Positions 8,487 to 17,110 of a DNA stretch of 64,000 nt are shown here, piece after piece; position 1 is the stretch's first letter; the number at the start of each line of letters is the position of its first letter. The stretch is from contig NZ_KI421504.1 of NCBI RefSeq assembly GCF_000473165.1, forward strand, positions 2,937,719-3,001,718, read 5' to 3'. The position numbers were made by a program, and so were the translations under genes. The notes under the pieces were generated by a model. It was not told the origin of the DNA and made no database searches. It saw only the letters and a program-made list of their open reading frames with translations. Source of the stretch: Leisingera aquimarina DSM 24565. Lineage in GTDB: Bacteria; Pseudomonadota; Alphaproteobacteria; Rhodobacterales; Rhodobacteraceae.

Positions 8487-9722
8487 TTATTCGGCGGGCA
8501 GTTGCGCCTCTGCCCGTGCCATTTGCAGCATCAGCAGGAACGCAAGGCCGGCCATTGTCAGCAAACCGGCAGCCAGCGGCAGCAGTGATCCGTCAAACAG
8601 CAGGCCCACCGGTGCCGCAATGGCAGCGGCCAGAACGGTGGAGATCGCACCGATCACCGAGGCCGCCATGCCGGCGATATGGCCCATCGGCTCCATCGCG
8701 ATGGCGTTGAGATTTCCAAGGGTTGTGCCCGCCAGAAAGAACACGCTGGTCTGCCAAGCAACGAACAGGCCAAACAGCAGCGTCTCCGGCAGCGCCTGTC
8801 CGCTGAGCACCAGCATCACAGCAGAAATGCAGCATTGCGCGGCCAAGGACCAGGTCACGATCCGGCGCATCCCAACGCGGACAACAATGGCTGCATTCAG
8901 CAGGCTGGCAGTGCCCGCCATCAGCGCCACAAATCCAAACCAGAACGGGAAGCTGCCGGCGCGGTCAAAGATCACGTCATAGACCTGCTGCACCATCGTC
9001 AGCATGGTGAACAGCATTCCCAGGCAAAGGGTCTGAACCAGAATAGACAGGCGCACGGCGGGGTGGGCGAACATCTCTTTCACGGCTCCCAGCAGCAGCG
9101 GCAGGCGGAAGGGGCGGCGGTTTTCTGCTGCCAGAGTCTCCGGCAGGCGCAGACCCATCCACATCACGATGAGGATGGCGAAAACGGCAAAGGCCAGAAA
9201 GATACCGCGCCAGCTGGAGAACGCGATGATGCCCGCGCCCAGCATCGGTGCAAAGGCGGGCACAAGAGTGAAAATCATCATTGCAATCGACATCATCCGG
9301 GCCATTTCCCGGCCCGCGTACAGGTCCCGCACGATGGCAATGCCGACAACCCGCGGCCCGGCGGCACCCAGCCCCATGACAATGCGGGAGGCCAGCAGCA
9401 GCTCCAGCGATTGCGCCTTCCAGGCGACGGCAGATGCTGCGATGTACAGCGCAACACCGCCGGCAATGACAGTCTTGCGGCCAAAGGCATCAGACAGCGG
9501 GCCGGTAAAAAACGTGCCGATGCCCATGCCCAGCACAAAAGAAGTCAGCACCAGCTGGGCGCGGTTAATGTCATCCGGGCTAAGTGCCTGGCCGATTTCG
9601 GGCAGGGCGGGCAGCATCGCGTCGATGGAAAACGCAATGGTGGCAAACATCATCGCGATCAGCGCAATGAATTCGGCCTTGGCCATGCCGTGGGCCGGAG
9701 TGTGAACCTGGGGTTGTGACAT
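8487..9722 (-). CDS. Bcr/CflA-type multidrug efflux MFS transporter
   Basis: A 411-residue inner-membrane protein with about 12 hydrophobic segments. The loop after the second helix carries GPLSDAFGRKTV (residues 74-85), the major-facilitator motif A, and the opening FSIDAMLPALPEIGQAL is typical of the Bcr/CflA drug:proton antiporter subfamily. The start is supported by GAGG seven bases upstream. The DsbA-like and acyl-CoA synthetase genes lie upstream on the same strand, 152 bases away, so cotranscription is possible but not shown. The substrate is unknown. Confidence 0.88.
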   Translation of the reverse strand: MSQPQVHTPAHGMAKAEFIALIAMMFATIAFSIDAMLPALPEIGQALSPDDINRAQLVLTSFVLGMGIGTFFTGPLSDAFGRKTVIAGGVALYIAASAVAWKAQSLELLLASRIVMGLGAAGPRVVGIAIVRDLYAGREMARMMSIAMMIFTLVPAFAPMLGAGIIAFSSWRGIFLAFAVFAILIVMWMGLRLPETLAAENRRPFRLPLLLGAVKEMFAHPAVRLSILVQTLCLGMLFTMLTMVQQVYDVIFDRAGSFPFWFGFVALMAGTASLLNAAIVVRVGMRRIVTWSLAAQCCISAVMLVLSGQALPETLLFGLFVAWQTSVFFLAGTTLGNLNAIAMEPMGHIAGMAASVIGAISTVLAAAIAAPVGLLFDGSLLPLAAGLLTMAGLAFLLMLQMARAEAQLPAE

Positions 9723-9874
9723 TTGAAACCTCTAACAGCTCTTCAGATGTTTCCGGGGAATAAGGCCGGTCCGGGAGCTGTCCGGTTCCGCTATCACGAA
9801 TCCGCATACCGGGCCAGCGCCCGGCTGCACAGCAAACTGTGCATTGTTGCGATGCTAAACAGTTTGCCGCGAGG

Positions 9875-10531
9875 TTATTCGGCCTCTGCGTCTTTCAGCT
9901 GCTGCTGGATGTCTTTGATCACCTGCTTCCACAGTTCCGGCGGCTGGGCACCGGGCACGGCGTGCTGGCTGGCGACAATGAAGGTCGGCACCGAACTTAC
10001 CCCCATCTTGCGGGAATGGGCGTCGCGGTCCTGGATGGCCTGAACGTCGCTGTCGCCTTGCAGCAGGCGTGCGGCGACATCTGCATCCATTCCGGCCTCG
10101 CGTGCGACGCCGGCCAGAACTGTGTGGTCGCCGATGTCCTTGGCGTCCACAAAGTAGGCTTGGAACAAGGCATCCACCACCTCGGTCTGCTTGCCCTCAA
10201 TTCCGGCCCAATGGATCAGCCGGTGCGCATCCAGAGTGTTTGGCGTGCGCGTCATCGCCTCGAAATTGATGGTCAGCCCAGCGTTTCCGGCGTGTTCCAC
10301 CACCGGCGCATAAGCCTTAACCGCGCCGTCTTTGCCGCCGAACTTGCGCTCCAGGTAGTCGCGCCGGTCCATGCCTTCGCGCGGCATGTCGGGGTTCAGC
10401 TGAAACGGATGCCATTCAATGACAAAGGGATGATCCGGAACCTCGGCCAGCGCCTTGTCCAGATGGGTCTTGCCGATATAGCACCAGGGGCAGATCGGGT
10501 CCGACAGGATGTCGAGTTTGACAGTGGTCAT
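9875..10531 (-). CDS. DsbA-family (FrnE-like) thiol oxidoreductase
   Basis: A cytoplasmic thioredoxin-fold protein with no signal peptide. The redox motif is CPWC at residues 14-17, after the first beta strand (KLDILSDPICPWCYIG). The remainder follows the FrnE/2-hydroxychromene-2-carboxylate isomerase-like layout, with FEAMTRTPNTLDAHRLIHWA in the helical insert and GVSSVPTFIV before the last strand. I start it at 10531 (MTTVKL), where AAGGA lies eight bases upstream; an in-frame ATG at 10540 overlaps the previous stop as ATGA but has poor spacing. Tight coupling to the acyl-CoA synthetase gene suggests joint expression. Confidence 0.88.
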   Translation of the reverse strand: MTTVKLDILSDPICPWCYIGKTHLDKALAEVPDHPFVIEWHPFQLNPDMPREGMDRRDYLERKFGGKDGAVKAYAPVVEHAGNAGLTINFEAMTRTPNTLDAHRLIHWAGIEGKQTEVVDALFQAYFVDAKDIGDHTVLAGVAREAGMDADVAARLLQGDSDVQAIQDRDAHSRKMGVSSVPTFIVASQHAVPGAQPPELWKQVIKDIQQQLKDAEAE

Positions 10532-10536
10532 TTGGG

Positions 10537-12042
10537 TCATCCTTTGAACAGGGCGGGCAGGGCGCGGCGCAGCAGTTTGCCATTGGCGCCTGCAGGCAGG
10601 ACGTCGAGATGGACATAAGCGCGGGGCTGCTTGTAACGGGCCAGGCGCTGGGATGCAAAGGCCTGCAGTTCTGCGGCGTTCAACTCTTTGGGACCGGTAT
10701 AGAAGGCCGCGATGACAAAAGTGTCCGGCTTCACCTCCACCGCTGCGGCGCCGGCCTGAGTGATGCCGGGATGGGCCGCCAAAGCCGTTTCAACCTCGAT
10801 CGGGGACACCCGGTAGCCGCCCGCATTCATCATGTCGTCAGCGCGGCCCAGATAGCGGACTTGCCCGTCGCTGGTCATTGCGCCCTGATCACCGGTCAGG
10901 AACCAATCCCCCTGATAGCGGGCGGCGGTTTCTTCAGGCGCGTTCAGATAGCCAAGCGTCAGCCCCGGGTCTGAGCGGTGGATGGCGATGGTGCCTTCCT
11001 CCCCCGTTGGAACCGGTCCGTCAGCGCCCAGAATAGCCACTTTGCGGCCGGATTGCGGCTGCCCCAGCGCCCCGTCCTGTGCAGGGCGGGACGGTGAAGA
11101 GGAGATGAAGGTGGAGCATTCCGACATGCCGAAAGCCTCAAACAATCCGCTGCCTGTTGCGGTGCTCCAGGCAGCGTGCAGCTGGCGGGAGAGCTTTTCA
11201 CCAGCGCAAAGCCCATGCCGCAAGTCCGGCAATTCGAGCGGGCCGGCGCGCAGGAGTTTCCGGTAGACGCCTGGAGCGGCGGCAAAAAGGGTTGCACGGT
11301 GCCGGCGCAGCAGCGCGGGCAGGTCATCAGGCGGGGTTCCGGGCTGCGGGATCAGCGCCGTTGCACCCGCCGTCCAGGGATCCAGCAGTCCGGTGCCCAG
11401 TGTGTAGGTCCAGTTGAAAGCACCCGCATGCAGCAGCCGGTCGTCCTGCGTCAGACCGTACCAGCCCTCCACCATCATCTGCCGCGCCCAAACTGCCCGG
11501 TGGGCGTGGGAGACGGCGCGCGGATTTCCGCTGGTGCCTGAGGTGTAGACCACATAGGCGAGCCGCTCCGGGTCTCCAAAGGCGTAGTCGCAGGGAAGCA
11601 AGCGGTGCATATCCAGCAAGCGGGCCGTACTGATCTGCAGCGGGTGACTCGCGCAGGGCACAGCCGGGTCGCGCAGCACCGCTGCCGGGTTCAGATCTGC
11701 AATCATCCGGGCGGTTTCGGGCGCTGTCAATTGGGATGAGGTGGGCACCGGCACCAGTCCGGCGGCAATGGCGCCGAGGTAGGCAATGGGAAACTCAACC
11801 GTGTTCCCCAGCCTCATCAGCACAATATCTCCAGGTTTCAATCCCGCCTTGAGCAGCCCTGTTCCGGTTCCGCGCACCGCTGCTTCAAGCCGGGCATAAC
11901 TCCAGTCTTCGCAGGCATCGCCCGCGAGAACCGACAGCGCGGTCTTGGCCGCCAGCCGACGGGCATGGCGCAGCACATGGGCCGCGAGATTGAAAGGCGA
12001 AGGGCAGGGCGCAAACGGCCCCTGATCAAAAACGGACAGCAT
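10537..12042 (-). CDS. AMP-dependent acyl/aryl-CoA synthetase
   Basis: A 501-residue adenylate-forming ligase of the benzoate-CoA ligase-like branch; it activates a carboxylic acid with ATP and joins it to CoA. Visible motifs are the P-loop YTSGTSGNPRAV (166-177, with arginine where lysine is common), FLTGDQGAM, YLGRADDMMNAGGYRV (hinge and A8 loop), and NGKLLRR near the end, which holds the catalytic lysine. The specific acid cannot be inferred. The gene is translationally close to the DsbA-like gene and divergent from an XRE-cupin regulator 64 bases away, which may control it. Confidence 0.9.
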   Translation of the reverse strand: MLSVFDQGPFAPCPSPFNLAAHVLRHARRLAAKTALSVLAGDACEDWSYARLEAAVRGTGTGLLKAGLKPGDIVLMRLGNTVEFPIAYLGAIAAGLVPVPTSSQLTAPETARMIADLNPAAVLRDPAVPCASHPLQISTARLLDMHRLLPCDYAFGDPERLAYVVYTSGTSGNPRAVSHAHRAVWARQMMVEGWYGLTQDDRLLHAGAFNWTYTLGTGLLDPWTAGATALIPQPGTPPDDLPALLRRHRATLFAAAPGVYRKLLRAGPLELPDLRHGLCAGEKLSRQLHAAWSTATGSGLFEAFGMSECSTFISSSPSRPAQDGALGQPQSGRKVAILGADGPVPTGEEGTIAIHRSDPGLTLGYLNAPEETAARYQGDWFLTGDQGAMTSDGQVRYLGRADDMMNAGGYRVSPIEVETALAAHPGITQAGAAAVEVKPDTFVIAAFYTGPKELNAAELQAFASQRLARYKQPRAYVHLDVLPAGANGKLLRRALPALFKG

Positions 12043-12106
12043 GGCAATTGGCTAGCCCGCGCCGTCCTGCGTTGCAAGCTGCGCAGGTGCGGCTTATAGA
12101 GTGGCT

Positions 12107-12730
12107 ATGACAAGCCGTGACCCGAAGTCCCTGATTACCATCGCCCGTGCAAACGGCGGAGATGACGAAGCAGAGCCATTGGACCTGGGCGCGCGCGTGC
12201 GCGAACTGCGCAAGGCGCGGGATTGGACGCTGGAACACGCTGCCAATCAGGCCGGGTTGGCGCGCTCGACCTTGTCCAAGATCGAAAATGGCCAGATGTC
12301 GCCGACTTACGAGGCGCTTAAGAAGCTGGCGGTGGGCCTTCAGATCTCGGTGCCGCAGCTGTTTACCCAGCCGCAGCGCGATCAGGTGAACGGGCGGATG
12401 ACGGTGACCAAATCAGGTGACGGTTCGGCCCATGCCACCGCGACATATGAGCACGAGCTGCTGGCGGACGGTCTGTCGCGCAAGCAGATGCTGCCCTACC
12501 GGGCGCGGGTGCGGGCGCGGTCATTGGATGAATTTGACGGCTGGGTGCGCCATGACGGCGAGGAATTCCTGTATGTGCTGACCGGGGTGGTCAAGCTTTA
12601 CACGGAATTTTATGAGCCGATCGAAATGCGCCGCGGTGACAGCGCCTATTACGACGCGGCCATGGGGCACAATGTCATATCTGTCAGCCCCGAAGATGCT
12701 ATGATCCTCTGGGTGACTTCACTGGCTTGA
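12107..12730 (+). CDS. XRE-family helix-turn-helix regulator with cupin sensor domain
   Basis: A cytoplasmic one-component regulator of 207 residues. Residues ~28-84 form the helix-turn-helix (VRELRKARDWTLEHAANQAG, then ARSTLSKIENGQMSPTYEAL); residues ~130-205 form a cupin (HDGEEFLYVLTGVVKLY, MRRGDSAYYDA, HNVISVSPEDA) that probably binds a small effector. A GTG two codons upstream (12101) is an alternative start; neither has a clear ribosome site. Its divergent arrangement with the acyl-CoA synthetase gene suggests it controls that gene and itself, by analogy with other XRE-cupin regulators. Confidence 0.88.
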   Translation: MTSRDPKSLITIARANGGDDEAEPLDLGARVRELRKARDWTLEHAANQAGLARSTLSKIENGQMSPTYEALKKLAVGLQISVPQLFTQPQRDQVNGRMTVTKSGDGSAHATATYEHELLADGLSRKQMLPYRARVRARSLDEFDGWVRHDGEEFLYVLTGVVKLYTEFYEPIEMRRGDSAYYDAAMGHNVISVSPEDAMILWVTSLA

Positions 12731-12759
12731 TCTTAAGACCTGTCTCAGGGGCTGGGCTG

Positions 12760-12990
12760 CTAGTGCGGCCGCCCGTCCAATTCTCTCAGCAGGCTTTCGA
12801 TATAGAGGAAATCGTCCACTTCCTCCCTGGCTTCGTTCAAGGTGAGGTGATGGGTGCGGGCCAGATAGGCAACAAATCTGTCCCGGTCATCCACGAGTGA
12901 CGGCGCGTTGCTGGCTTTCAGATGCGGAAAGCGCTGTTTGATGCGGGGCATCCTGTCAATCCAGCTGGCAGCTGCTGTCTGTACAGGCAT
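12760..12990 (-). CDS. Small conserved hypothetical protein (76 aa)
   Basis: A short, charged, mostly helical protein with no signal or membrane segment. The ribosome site GGGAGG lies eight bases before the ATG, a strong sign that it is translated. A segment LARTHHLTLNEAREEVDDFL gives an amphipathic helix. I do not recognise the family. It lies convergent to the XRE-cupin gene and downstream of no obvious operon. Confidence 0.6.
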   Translation of the reverse strand: MPVQTAAASWIDRMPRIKQRFPHLKASNAPSLVDDRDRFVAYLARTHHLTLNEAREEVDDFLYIESLLRELDGRPH

Positions 12991-13118
12991 TGGGGGGCCT
13001 CCCTGACAAACGGATTATGGTTGTGGACCCTCATGCTAGCATCTTTTCGGCTGTTTGGTAACGACAGCCCCAGGGCATCTGCCCAGGGCCGCCGTGTTAA
13101 GCGGGATTCTGCCGGTGT

Positions 13119-13775
13119 TCAGGTTTTTGCAAACAGCCTGCGCAGGACAATGTGGCCAGCACCCACCGCGATCAGCTGCATCACGATGAACATCGGAATG
13201 TGGCCGGGATAGATGCCTGCGAAGGTGTCGCTGAAGCCACGCGCGATGGTCACCGCCGGGTTGGCAAAGCTGGTCGAGGAGGTGAACCAATAGGCGCCTG
13301 TGATGTAGATGCCAACCAGGGCTGGCACCGTATCGGGACGCGACCGCAGCCCGCCGAAAATCACGAACAGCAGGCCGAATGTGGCCAGGATTTCGGAAAA
13401 CCACTGCGCGGTTCCGGTACGGTGCATGGTTCCGGAGCTTTGCAAAATCGCAAGATCGAACATTGCATGGCATGCCCAGACCCCCAGAATGCCGCCGCCG
13501 ATCTGGACCAGAATGTAAGGCGCCACCGCGCGCCATTCATGTTCGCCGCGCAGGGCAAAGGCAAGGGTCACCGCCGGGTTGAAATGGGCGCCGGAAATTG
13601 GGCCCAGGGTATTGATGATCGCATAGAGCATGCAGCCGGTGGCAATCGCATTGGCCAGCAGGGCCAGGGCGATGTTTCCGTTCGCCAAAGTCTCGGCCAT
13701 GATGCCGGAGCCGACCACGCCAATCAGCAGCATCGCGGTGCCCAGCCCTTCGGCCAGAAGTTTCTGCCCGGTCAT
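13119..13775 (-). CDS. aqpS: Aquaglyceroporin, arsenic-cassette type (AqpS-like)
   Basis: A 218-residue MIP-family channel with six hydrophobic helices and both NPA half-helix motifs: NPA at 66-68 (GAHFNPAVT) and at 172-174 (SFANPAVTI). It overlaps the upstream arsC by four bases (ATGA), so the two are translationally coupled. In Sinorhizobium meliloti an AqpS in an ars operon lets internally generated arsenite leave the cell down its gradient. The same role is inferred here because no ArsB or Acr3 pump is in the cassette. A plain glycerol channel is the alternative, but the context argues against it. Confidence 0.88.
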   Translation of the reverse strand: MTGQKLLAEGLGTAMLLIGVVGSGIMAETLANGNIALALLANAIATGCMLYAIINTLGPISGAHFNPAVTLAFALRGEHEWRAVAPYILVQIGGGILGVWACHAMFDLAILQSSGTMHRTGTAQWFSEILATFGLLFVIFGGLRSRPDTVPALVGIYITGAYWFTSSTSFANPAVTIARGFSDTFAGIYPGHIPMFIVMQLIAVGAGHIVLRRLFAKT

Positions 13776-14248
13776 ACGATCTCTCCAATCCGCTTGAGCT
13801 GCTGTGACAGCTCGGTTGCGTTCATGGATTCAAACGGAAATTCCAGCAGCGCCTTGGCGCGCTTTTCCAGCGTGGCATAAGCCGCGCGAAAGGCGGTGTC
13901 CCAATCCGGCTGGCCCGCGGCAGCCGGATCTGCGACGCCCCAATGCGCACGAACCGGGGCACCGGGCCAGATCGGGCATGTTTCGCCCGCGGCTGAGGCG
14001 CAGACGGTGATCACCATGTCCATTTCCGGTGCGTCTTCAGCGGCAAACTCATCCCAGCTTTTGGAGCGGGCGCCCGCGGTGCCATGGCCGAGTTCTTTCA
14101 GCAGCTCAAGTGATTGCGGATGCACCTTGCCGGTGGGGTTGGAGCCTGCAGAAAACGCGTGGATGCGGCCAGTGCCAAGGGTGTTGAAGATCGACTCCAG
14201 CAGGATGGAGCGGGCGGAGTTGCCCGTGCAGAGGACAAGAATGTTCAT
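13772..14248 (-). CDS. arsC: Arsenate reductase, low-molecular-weight phosphatase type
   Basis: Reduces arsenate to arsenite in the cytoplasm. The 158-residue protein opens with the phosphatase-like loop CTGNSARS (nucleophile C7). C83 and C91 (in TVCASAAGETCP) fit the resolving pair of thioredoxin-coupled ArsC enzymes, and AHWGVADPAAA is the conserved aspartate loop. It is a free-standing second copy: the upstream gene already contains an ArsC domain. The gap to that gene is 22 bases, and the downstream channel gene overlaps by four. Confidence 0.93.
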   Translation of the reverse strand: MNILVLCTGNSARSILLESIFNTLGTGRIHAFSAGSNPTGKVHPQSLELLKELGHGTAGARSKSWDEFAAEDAPEMDMVITVCASAAGETCPIWPGAPVRAHWGVADPAAAGQPDWDTAFRAAYATLEKRAKALLEFPFESMNATELSQQLKRIGEIV

Positions 14249-14270
14249 GGGTTTTGACCGTTCTATAGGG

Positions 14271-15107
14271 TTAGTCGGAAGAATTCACGCGGCCGATGCC
14301 ATCAACCTGATGCTGAAGGGATATGCGGTCGAGTGTGTCAAAGGGCAGCGCCGCAAAGGCTTTGATCCGGTTGCGCAGCAGCCCATAGGCTTGTTGGAAG
14401 GCCAGGCGCCGTTCGGCATCGGTGCCTGTCGCCTTGACCGGATCTGCCAGCCCCCAATGGGCGCTCATCGGCTGGCCGGGCCAGGCCGGGCATTCCTCGT
14501 TGGCGGCGTGGTCGCAGACGGTGAAGATGAAATCCATGCCAGGCGCGCCTGCCACGGAGAATTCATCCAGATCCTTGGAATGCAAGGCGCTGATGTCATA
14601 GCCTTTGGCCTGTAGCAGAGAGATTACTTCGGGGCGCGGGCCAGATGAAGAAGGACTGGTGCCTGCTGAGTAGGCGCGGAATCTGCCGCCGCCGGACCGG
14701 TTCAGGATGGATTCTGCCAGCAGTGACCGGGCGGAATTCCCTGTGCAGATGAATAGGACGTTAAACGGACGCTCGGACGTTGGCATGATCTTTTCTTCAC
14801 TCGTGACAGGGATGCAGATATCGGGCCGGTTCCGGCAGCAGCCGGACAGCAGATCATCAAACATGCCGCGTAAGCCTGGCAGGTCAGCGGTGTACATAAG
14901 AGAGGTGCCAGTCCGCCGCTGGCTGATCAGCCCGGCCTGTTTCAGAACCGACAGATAGGCTGAGGCGGTGTTGGGCTTGAAATCCAGCGCCGAGGCGATC
15001 TCACCCGCCGGAACGGCGTCCGGATACCGCCGCATCAGCAGGCGGAACAGGGCCAGCCGGTTCGGGTGGGCCAGGGCGCTGAGTTTGTCTGCGGTAATTA
15101 ATTCCAT
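14271..15107 (-). CDS. ArsR repressor fused to ArsC arsenate reductase
   Basis: A single 278-residue chain. Residues 1-~100 are an ArsR/SmtB winged helix (SALAHPNRLALFRLLMRR, FKPNTASAYLSVLKQAGLI) ending in GCC(x6)C (C90, C91, C98), close in place and spacing to the arsenite-sensing cysteines described for Acidithiobacillus ferrooxidans ArsR. Residues ~112-278 are a complete ArsC domain with CTGNSARS (C121) and the C198/C206 pair. The chain could therefore both sense arsenite and produce it. A 16-bp inverted repeat overlaps its start codon and is the likely operator. It heads the cassette arsRC-arsC-aqpS. Confidence 0.93.
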   Translation of the reverse strand: MELITADKLSALAHPNRLALFRLLMRRYPDAVPAGEIASALDFKPNTASAYLSVLKQAGLISQRRTGTSLMYTADLPGLRGMFDDLLSGCCRNRPDICIPVTSEEKIMPTSERPFNVLFICTGNSARSLLAESILNRSGGGRFRAYSAGTSPSSSGPRPEVISLLQAKGYDISALHSKDLDEFSVAGAPGMDFIFTVCDHAANEECPAWPGQPMSAHWGLADPVKATGTDAERRLAFQQAYGLLRNRIKAFAALPFDTLDRISLQHQVDGIGRVNSSD

Positions 15108-15137
15108 AATTCACGAAATACGGAATTAATTACCGCA
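15090..15137. promoter_or_regulatory. Inverted repeat over the arsRC start, candidate ArsR operator
   Basis: Two perfectly complementary 16-base arms (15090-15105 and 15122-15137) flank a 16-base spacer. The left arm covers the first codons of the arsRC gene and the start codon runs into the spacer, so a bound repressor would cover the start of the gene. The arms contain AATTAATT. ArsR proteins bind imperfect palindromes near their own promoters; assignment to this protein is inference. Confidence 0.6.
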
Positions 15138-15177
15138 AGTCAACTGCCCCGGCCTGCGACTGCCGCAGATCAGGGCG

Positions 15178-17001
15178 TCAGTCTGTTTGATACCACCAGA
15201 CATCCGGCATGAACCCGGTCCGGTCGCCGTAGATCGGCAGGTATTCCGGGAACCGCATTTCCTTGACATGGGCAATCCGCCCCGCATCGAACCTCCAGAA
15301 CGGAATGACATAGCGCCCTGCGGTCAAAACCCGGTCTAGCGCCCGCACGGCGGCAGTGAAATCCTCGGGATCCTTGGCTGTCAGCATGGCATCGATCATC
15401 GCTTCGGCAGCGGGGCTGTCCATGCCCATCAGGTTGCGGCTGCCGGGCTGAGTGACGCCGTCGCTGCCCCAGTAGTAACGCTGTTCGTTTCCGGGGCTCA
15501 GCGATAGCTCCCGGCGGTAACGGGTAAGGTCGAAGCCATAGGCGTTCTCGCGTTCCGCATACTGCGCATTATCGACGGTTTCCGCGCTCAGCGTGATGCC
15601 CAGCCGCTCAAGTGCGCGGGCGTAGATCTCAGCGACTGTCTTCATCTCGCCATCGCCCTGGCGGATCAGAACGGTCAGTTCCAGGGGCATGCCTTCACTG
15701 TTGCGCAAAATGCCACCAACGACGGTCCAGTCCGCGTCCTCCAGCAGTTTCATCGCCTTGCGCAGATTGCCGCGGTTGCGCTTGCTGCCGTCGCCCTGAG
15801 GCAGGGTGTACCCCTCCAGAGTGCCCGGCGGCAGCGTATCCGCAAAAGGTTCCAGCAGGGTGCGGACCTTGCCGGCGGCCGCACCAGGCTGCATGCCAAG
15901 CCCGGACCCGGAGAAATAGGAGGTGATCCGAGGCTGGACGCCGCCGGTCACCGTACCGTTGATGTATTCGAAATTGAACGCCAAAAGCAGTGCCTCGCGA
16001 ACGCGCCAGTCATCCAGAGGCGCGCGGCGGGTGTTCATCACCAGTCCTGTCATGCCGGATGGGCGCTGATGCGGGATTTCGCTTTTGACCACATCGCCGC
16101 GGGTCACGGCCGGGAAATTATAGACGCCGTCCCATTTGTCGGCGTTGAATTCGCGCACCGCGCTCAGCCCGCCTGCCTTGAAGGCTTCAAACAGCACGGT
16201 TGCGTCGCCAAAGAAGTCGATGCGCAGCTCATCAAAGTTCCGGGTGCCGCGGTGCAATGGCAAATCCTTGCCCCAGTAATTCGGATTGCGCGCCAGGGTG
16301 ACAAAGCGGCCGGGTTCGAACTCCGTCACCACATAGGCGCCGGTGCCGACAGGCGCGCCTGCTACCGTATCCGTGCCGAAGTCCTTGCCTTGCCATTGCG
16401 CTTTCTTAAGGATCGGGCGCATTCCGGCAATCAGCGCCAGCTCCCGGTCTTCGGTATTGAACGTCAGGCGCAGGCTGCGCGGTCCGGTCTGTTCAATCTG
16501 CGCCACTTTGGTCCAGAAACCGCGGTAGCGCGGGTGGCCTTGGGTACCCAATGTCTCATAGGACCAGATCACATCCTCGACGGTTACCGGGCTGCCATCG
16601 GAGAATCGCGCCTCCTCGCGAAGGGTGAATTCGACCCAGGAGCGGTCCTCGGGCACCTCAATCGATTCGGCTAGGAGACCGTAAAGCGTGAACGGCTCAT
16701 CCCAGGAGCGGCCCATCAGGCTCTCGTATCCCCAGAACCGAAGCTGCCACGGCGCGGTCCCCTTAAGGGTGAATGGGTTCAGCGTGTCAAAGCCGCCGGT
16801 ATTGCCAAAAACAACCTTGCCGCCTTTAGGGGCATCGGGGTTGGCATAGGGTAAAGACACAAAATCCGGTGGCAGCGCAGGCGCCCCATACATAGCTATG
16901 CCATGACCCGATTCTGCCTGCGCAAAATTCGCAGCAAAAGCCAAGGTGATTCCGGTCAGTGCCGCACGGAGATTCAGGAAATTTTCTTTTCGCAGTTTCA
17001 C
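15178..17001 (-). CDS. Periplasmic family 5 (peptide/YejA-like) solute-binding protein
   Basis: A 607-residue exported receptor. A signal peptide (LRAALTGITLAFAANFAQA, then ESGHG) precedes a family 5 binding fold: YGAPALPPDFVSLPYANPDAPKGG and GGFDTLNPFTLKG resemble the YejA/microcin C subgroup, which binds oligopeptides or peptide-nucleotide compounds for an ABC importer. No permease or ATPase gene lies beside it, so it either serves an importer encoded elsewhere or is a stray paralogue. The start is GTG (17001) with only a weak ribosome site. A small-RNA candidate lies upstream on the other strand. Confidence 0.9.
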   Translation of the reverse strand: MKLRKENFLNLRAALTGITLAFAANFAQAESGHGIAMYGAPALPPDFVSLPYANPDAPKGGKVVFGNTGGFDTLNPFTLKGTAPWQLRFWGYESLMGRSWDEPFTLYGLLAESIEVPEDRSWVEFTLREEARFSDGSPVTVEDVIWSYETLGTQGHPRYRGFWTKVAQIEQTGPRSLRLTFNTEDRELALIAGMRPILKKAQWQGKDFGTDTVAGAPVGTGAYVVTEFEPGRFVTLARNPNYWGKDLPLHRGTRNFDELRIDFFGDATVLFEAFKAGGLSAVREFNADKWDGVYNFPAVTRGDVVKSEIPHQRPSGMTGLVMNTRRAPLDDWRVREALLLAFNFEYINGTVTGGVQPRITSYFSGSGLGMQPGAAAGKVRTLLEPFADTLPPGTLEGYTLPQGDGSKRNRGNLRKAMKLLEDADWTVVGGILRNSEGMPLELTVLIRQGDGEMKTVAEIYARALERLGITLSAETVDNAQYAERENAYGFDLTRYRRELSLSPGNEQRYYWGSDGVTQPGSRNLMGMDSPAAEAMIDAMLTAKDPEDFTAAVRALDRVLTAGRYVIPFWRFDAGRIAHVKEMRFPEYLPIYGDRTGFMPDVWWYQTD

Positions 17002-17075
17002 AACAATCCCGCTCTGCCCTTATTTTCTTGCCTCTGCACGCTACGTGCGCTTTTTCGTCTTTTCAAACTTTTAGC

Positions 17076-17104
17076 TTGGACGAAAGCCGGAAATTGCTTA
17101 TAAA
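17076..17104 (+). promoter_or_regulatory. Near-consensus sigma-70 promoter
   Basis: TTGGAC (17076-17081) and TATAAA (17099-17104) are separated by exactly 17 bases. The expected start of transcription is the A at about 17111. It reads into a short segment that ends in a strong terminator at 17185. Confidence 0.75.
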
Positions 17105-17110
17105 GGGATC

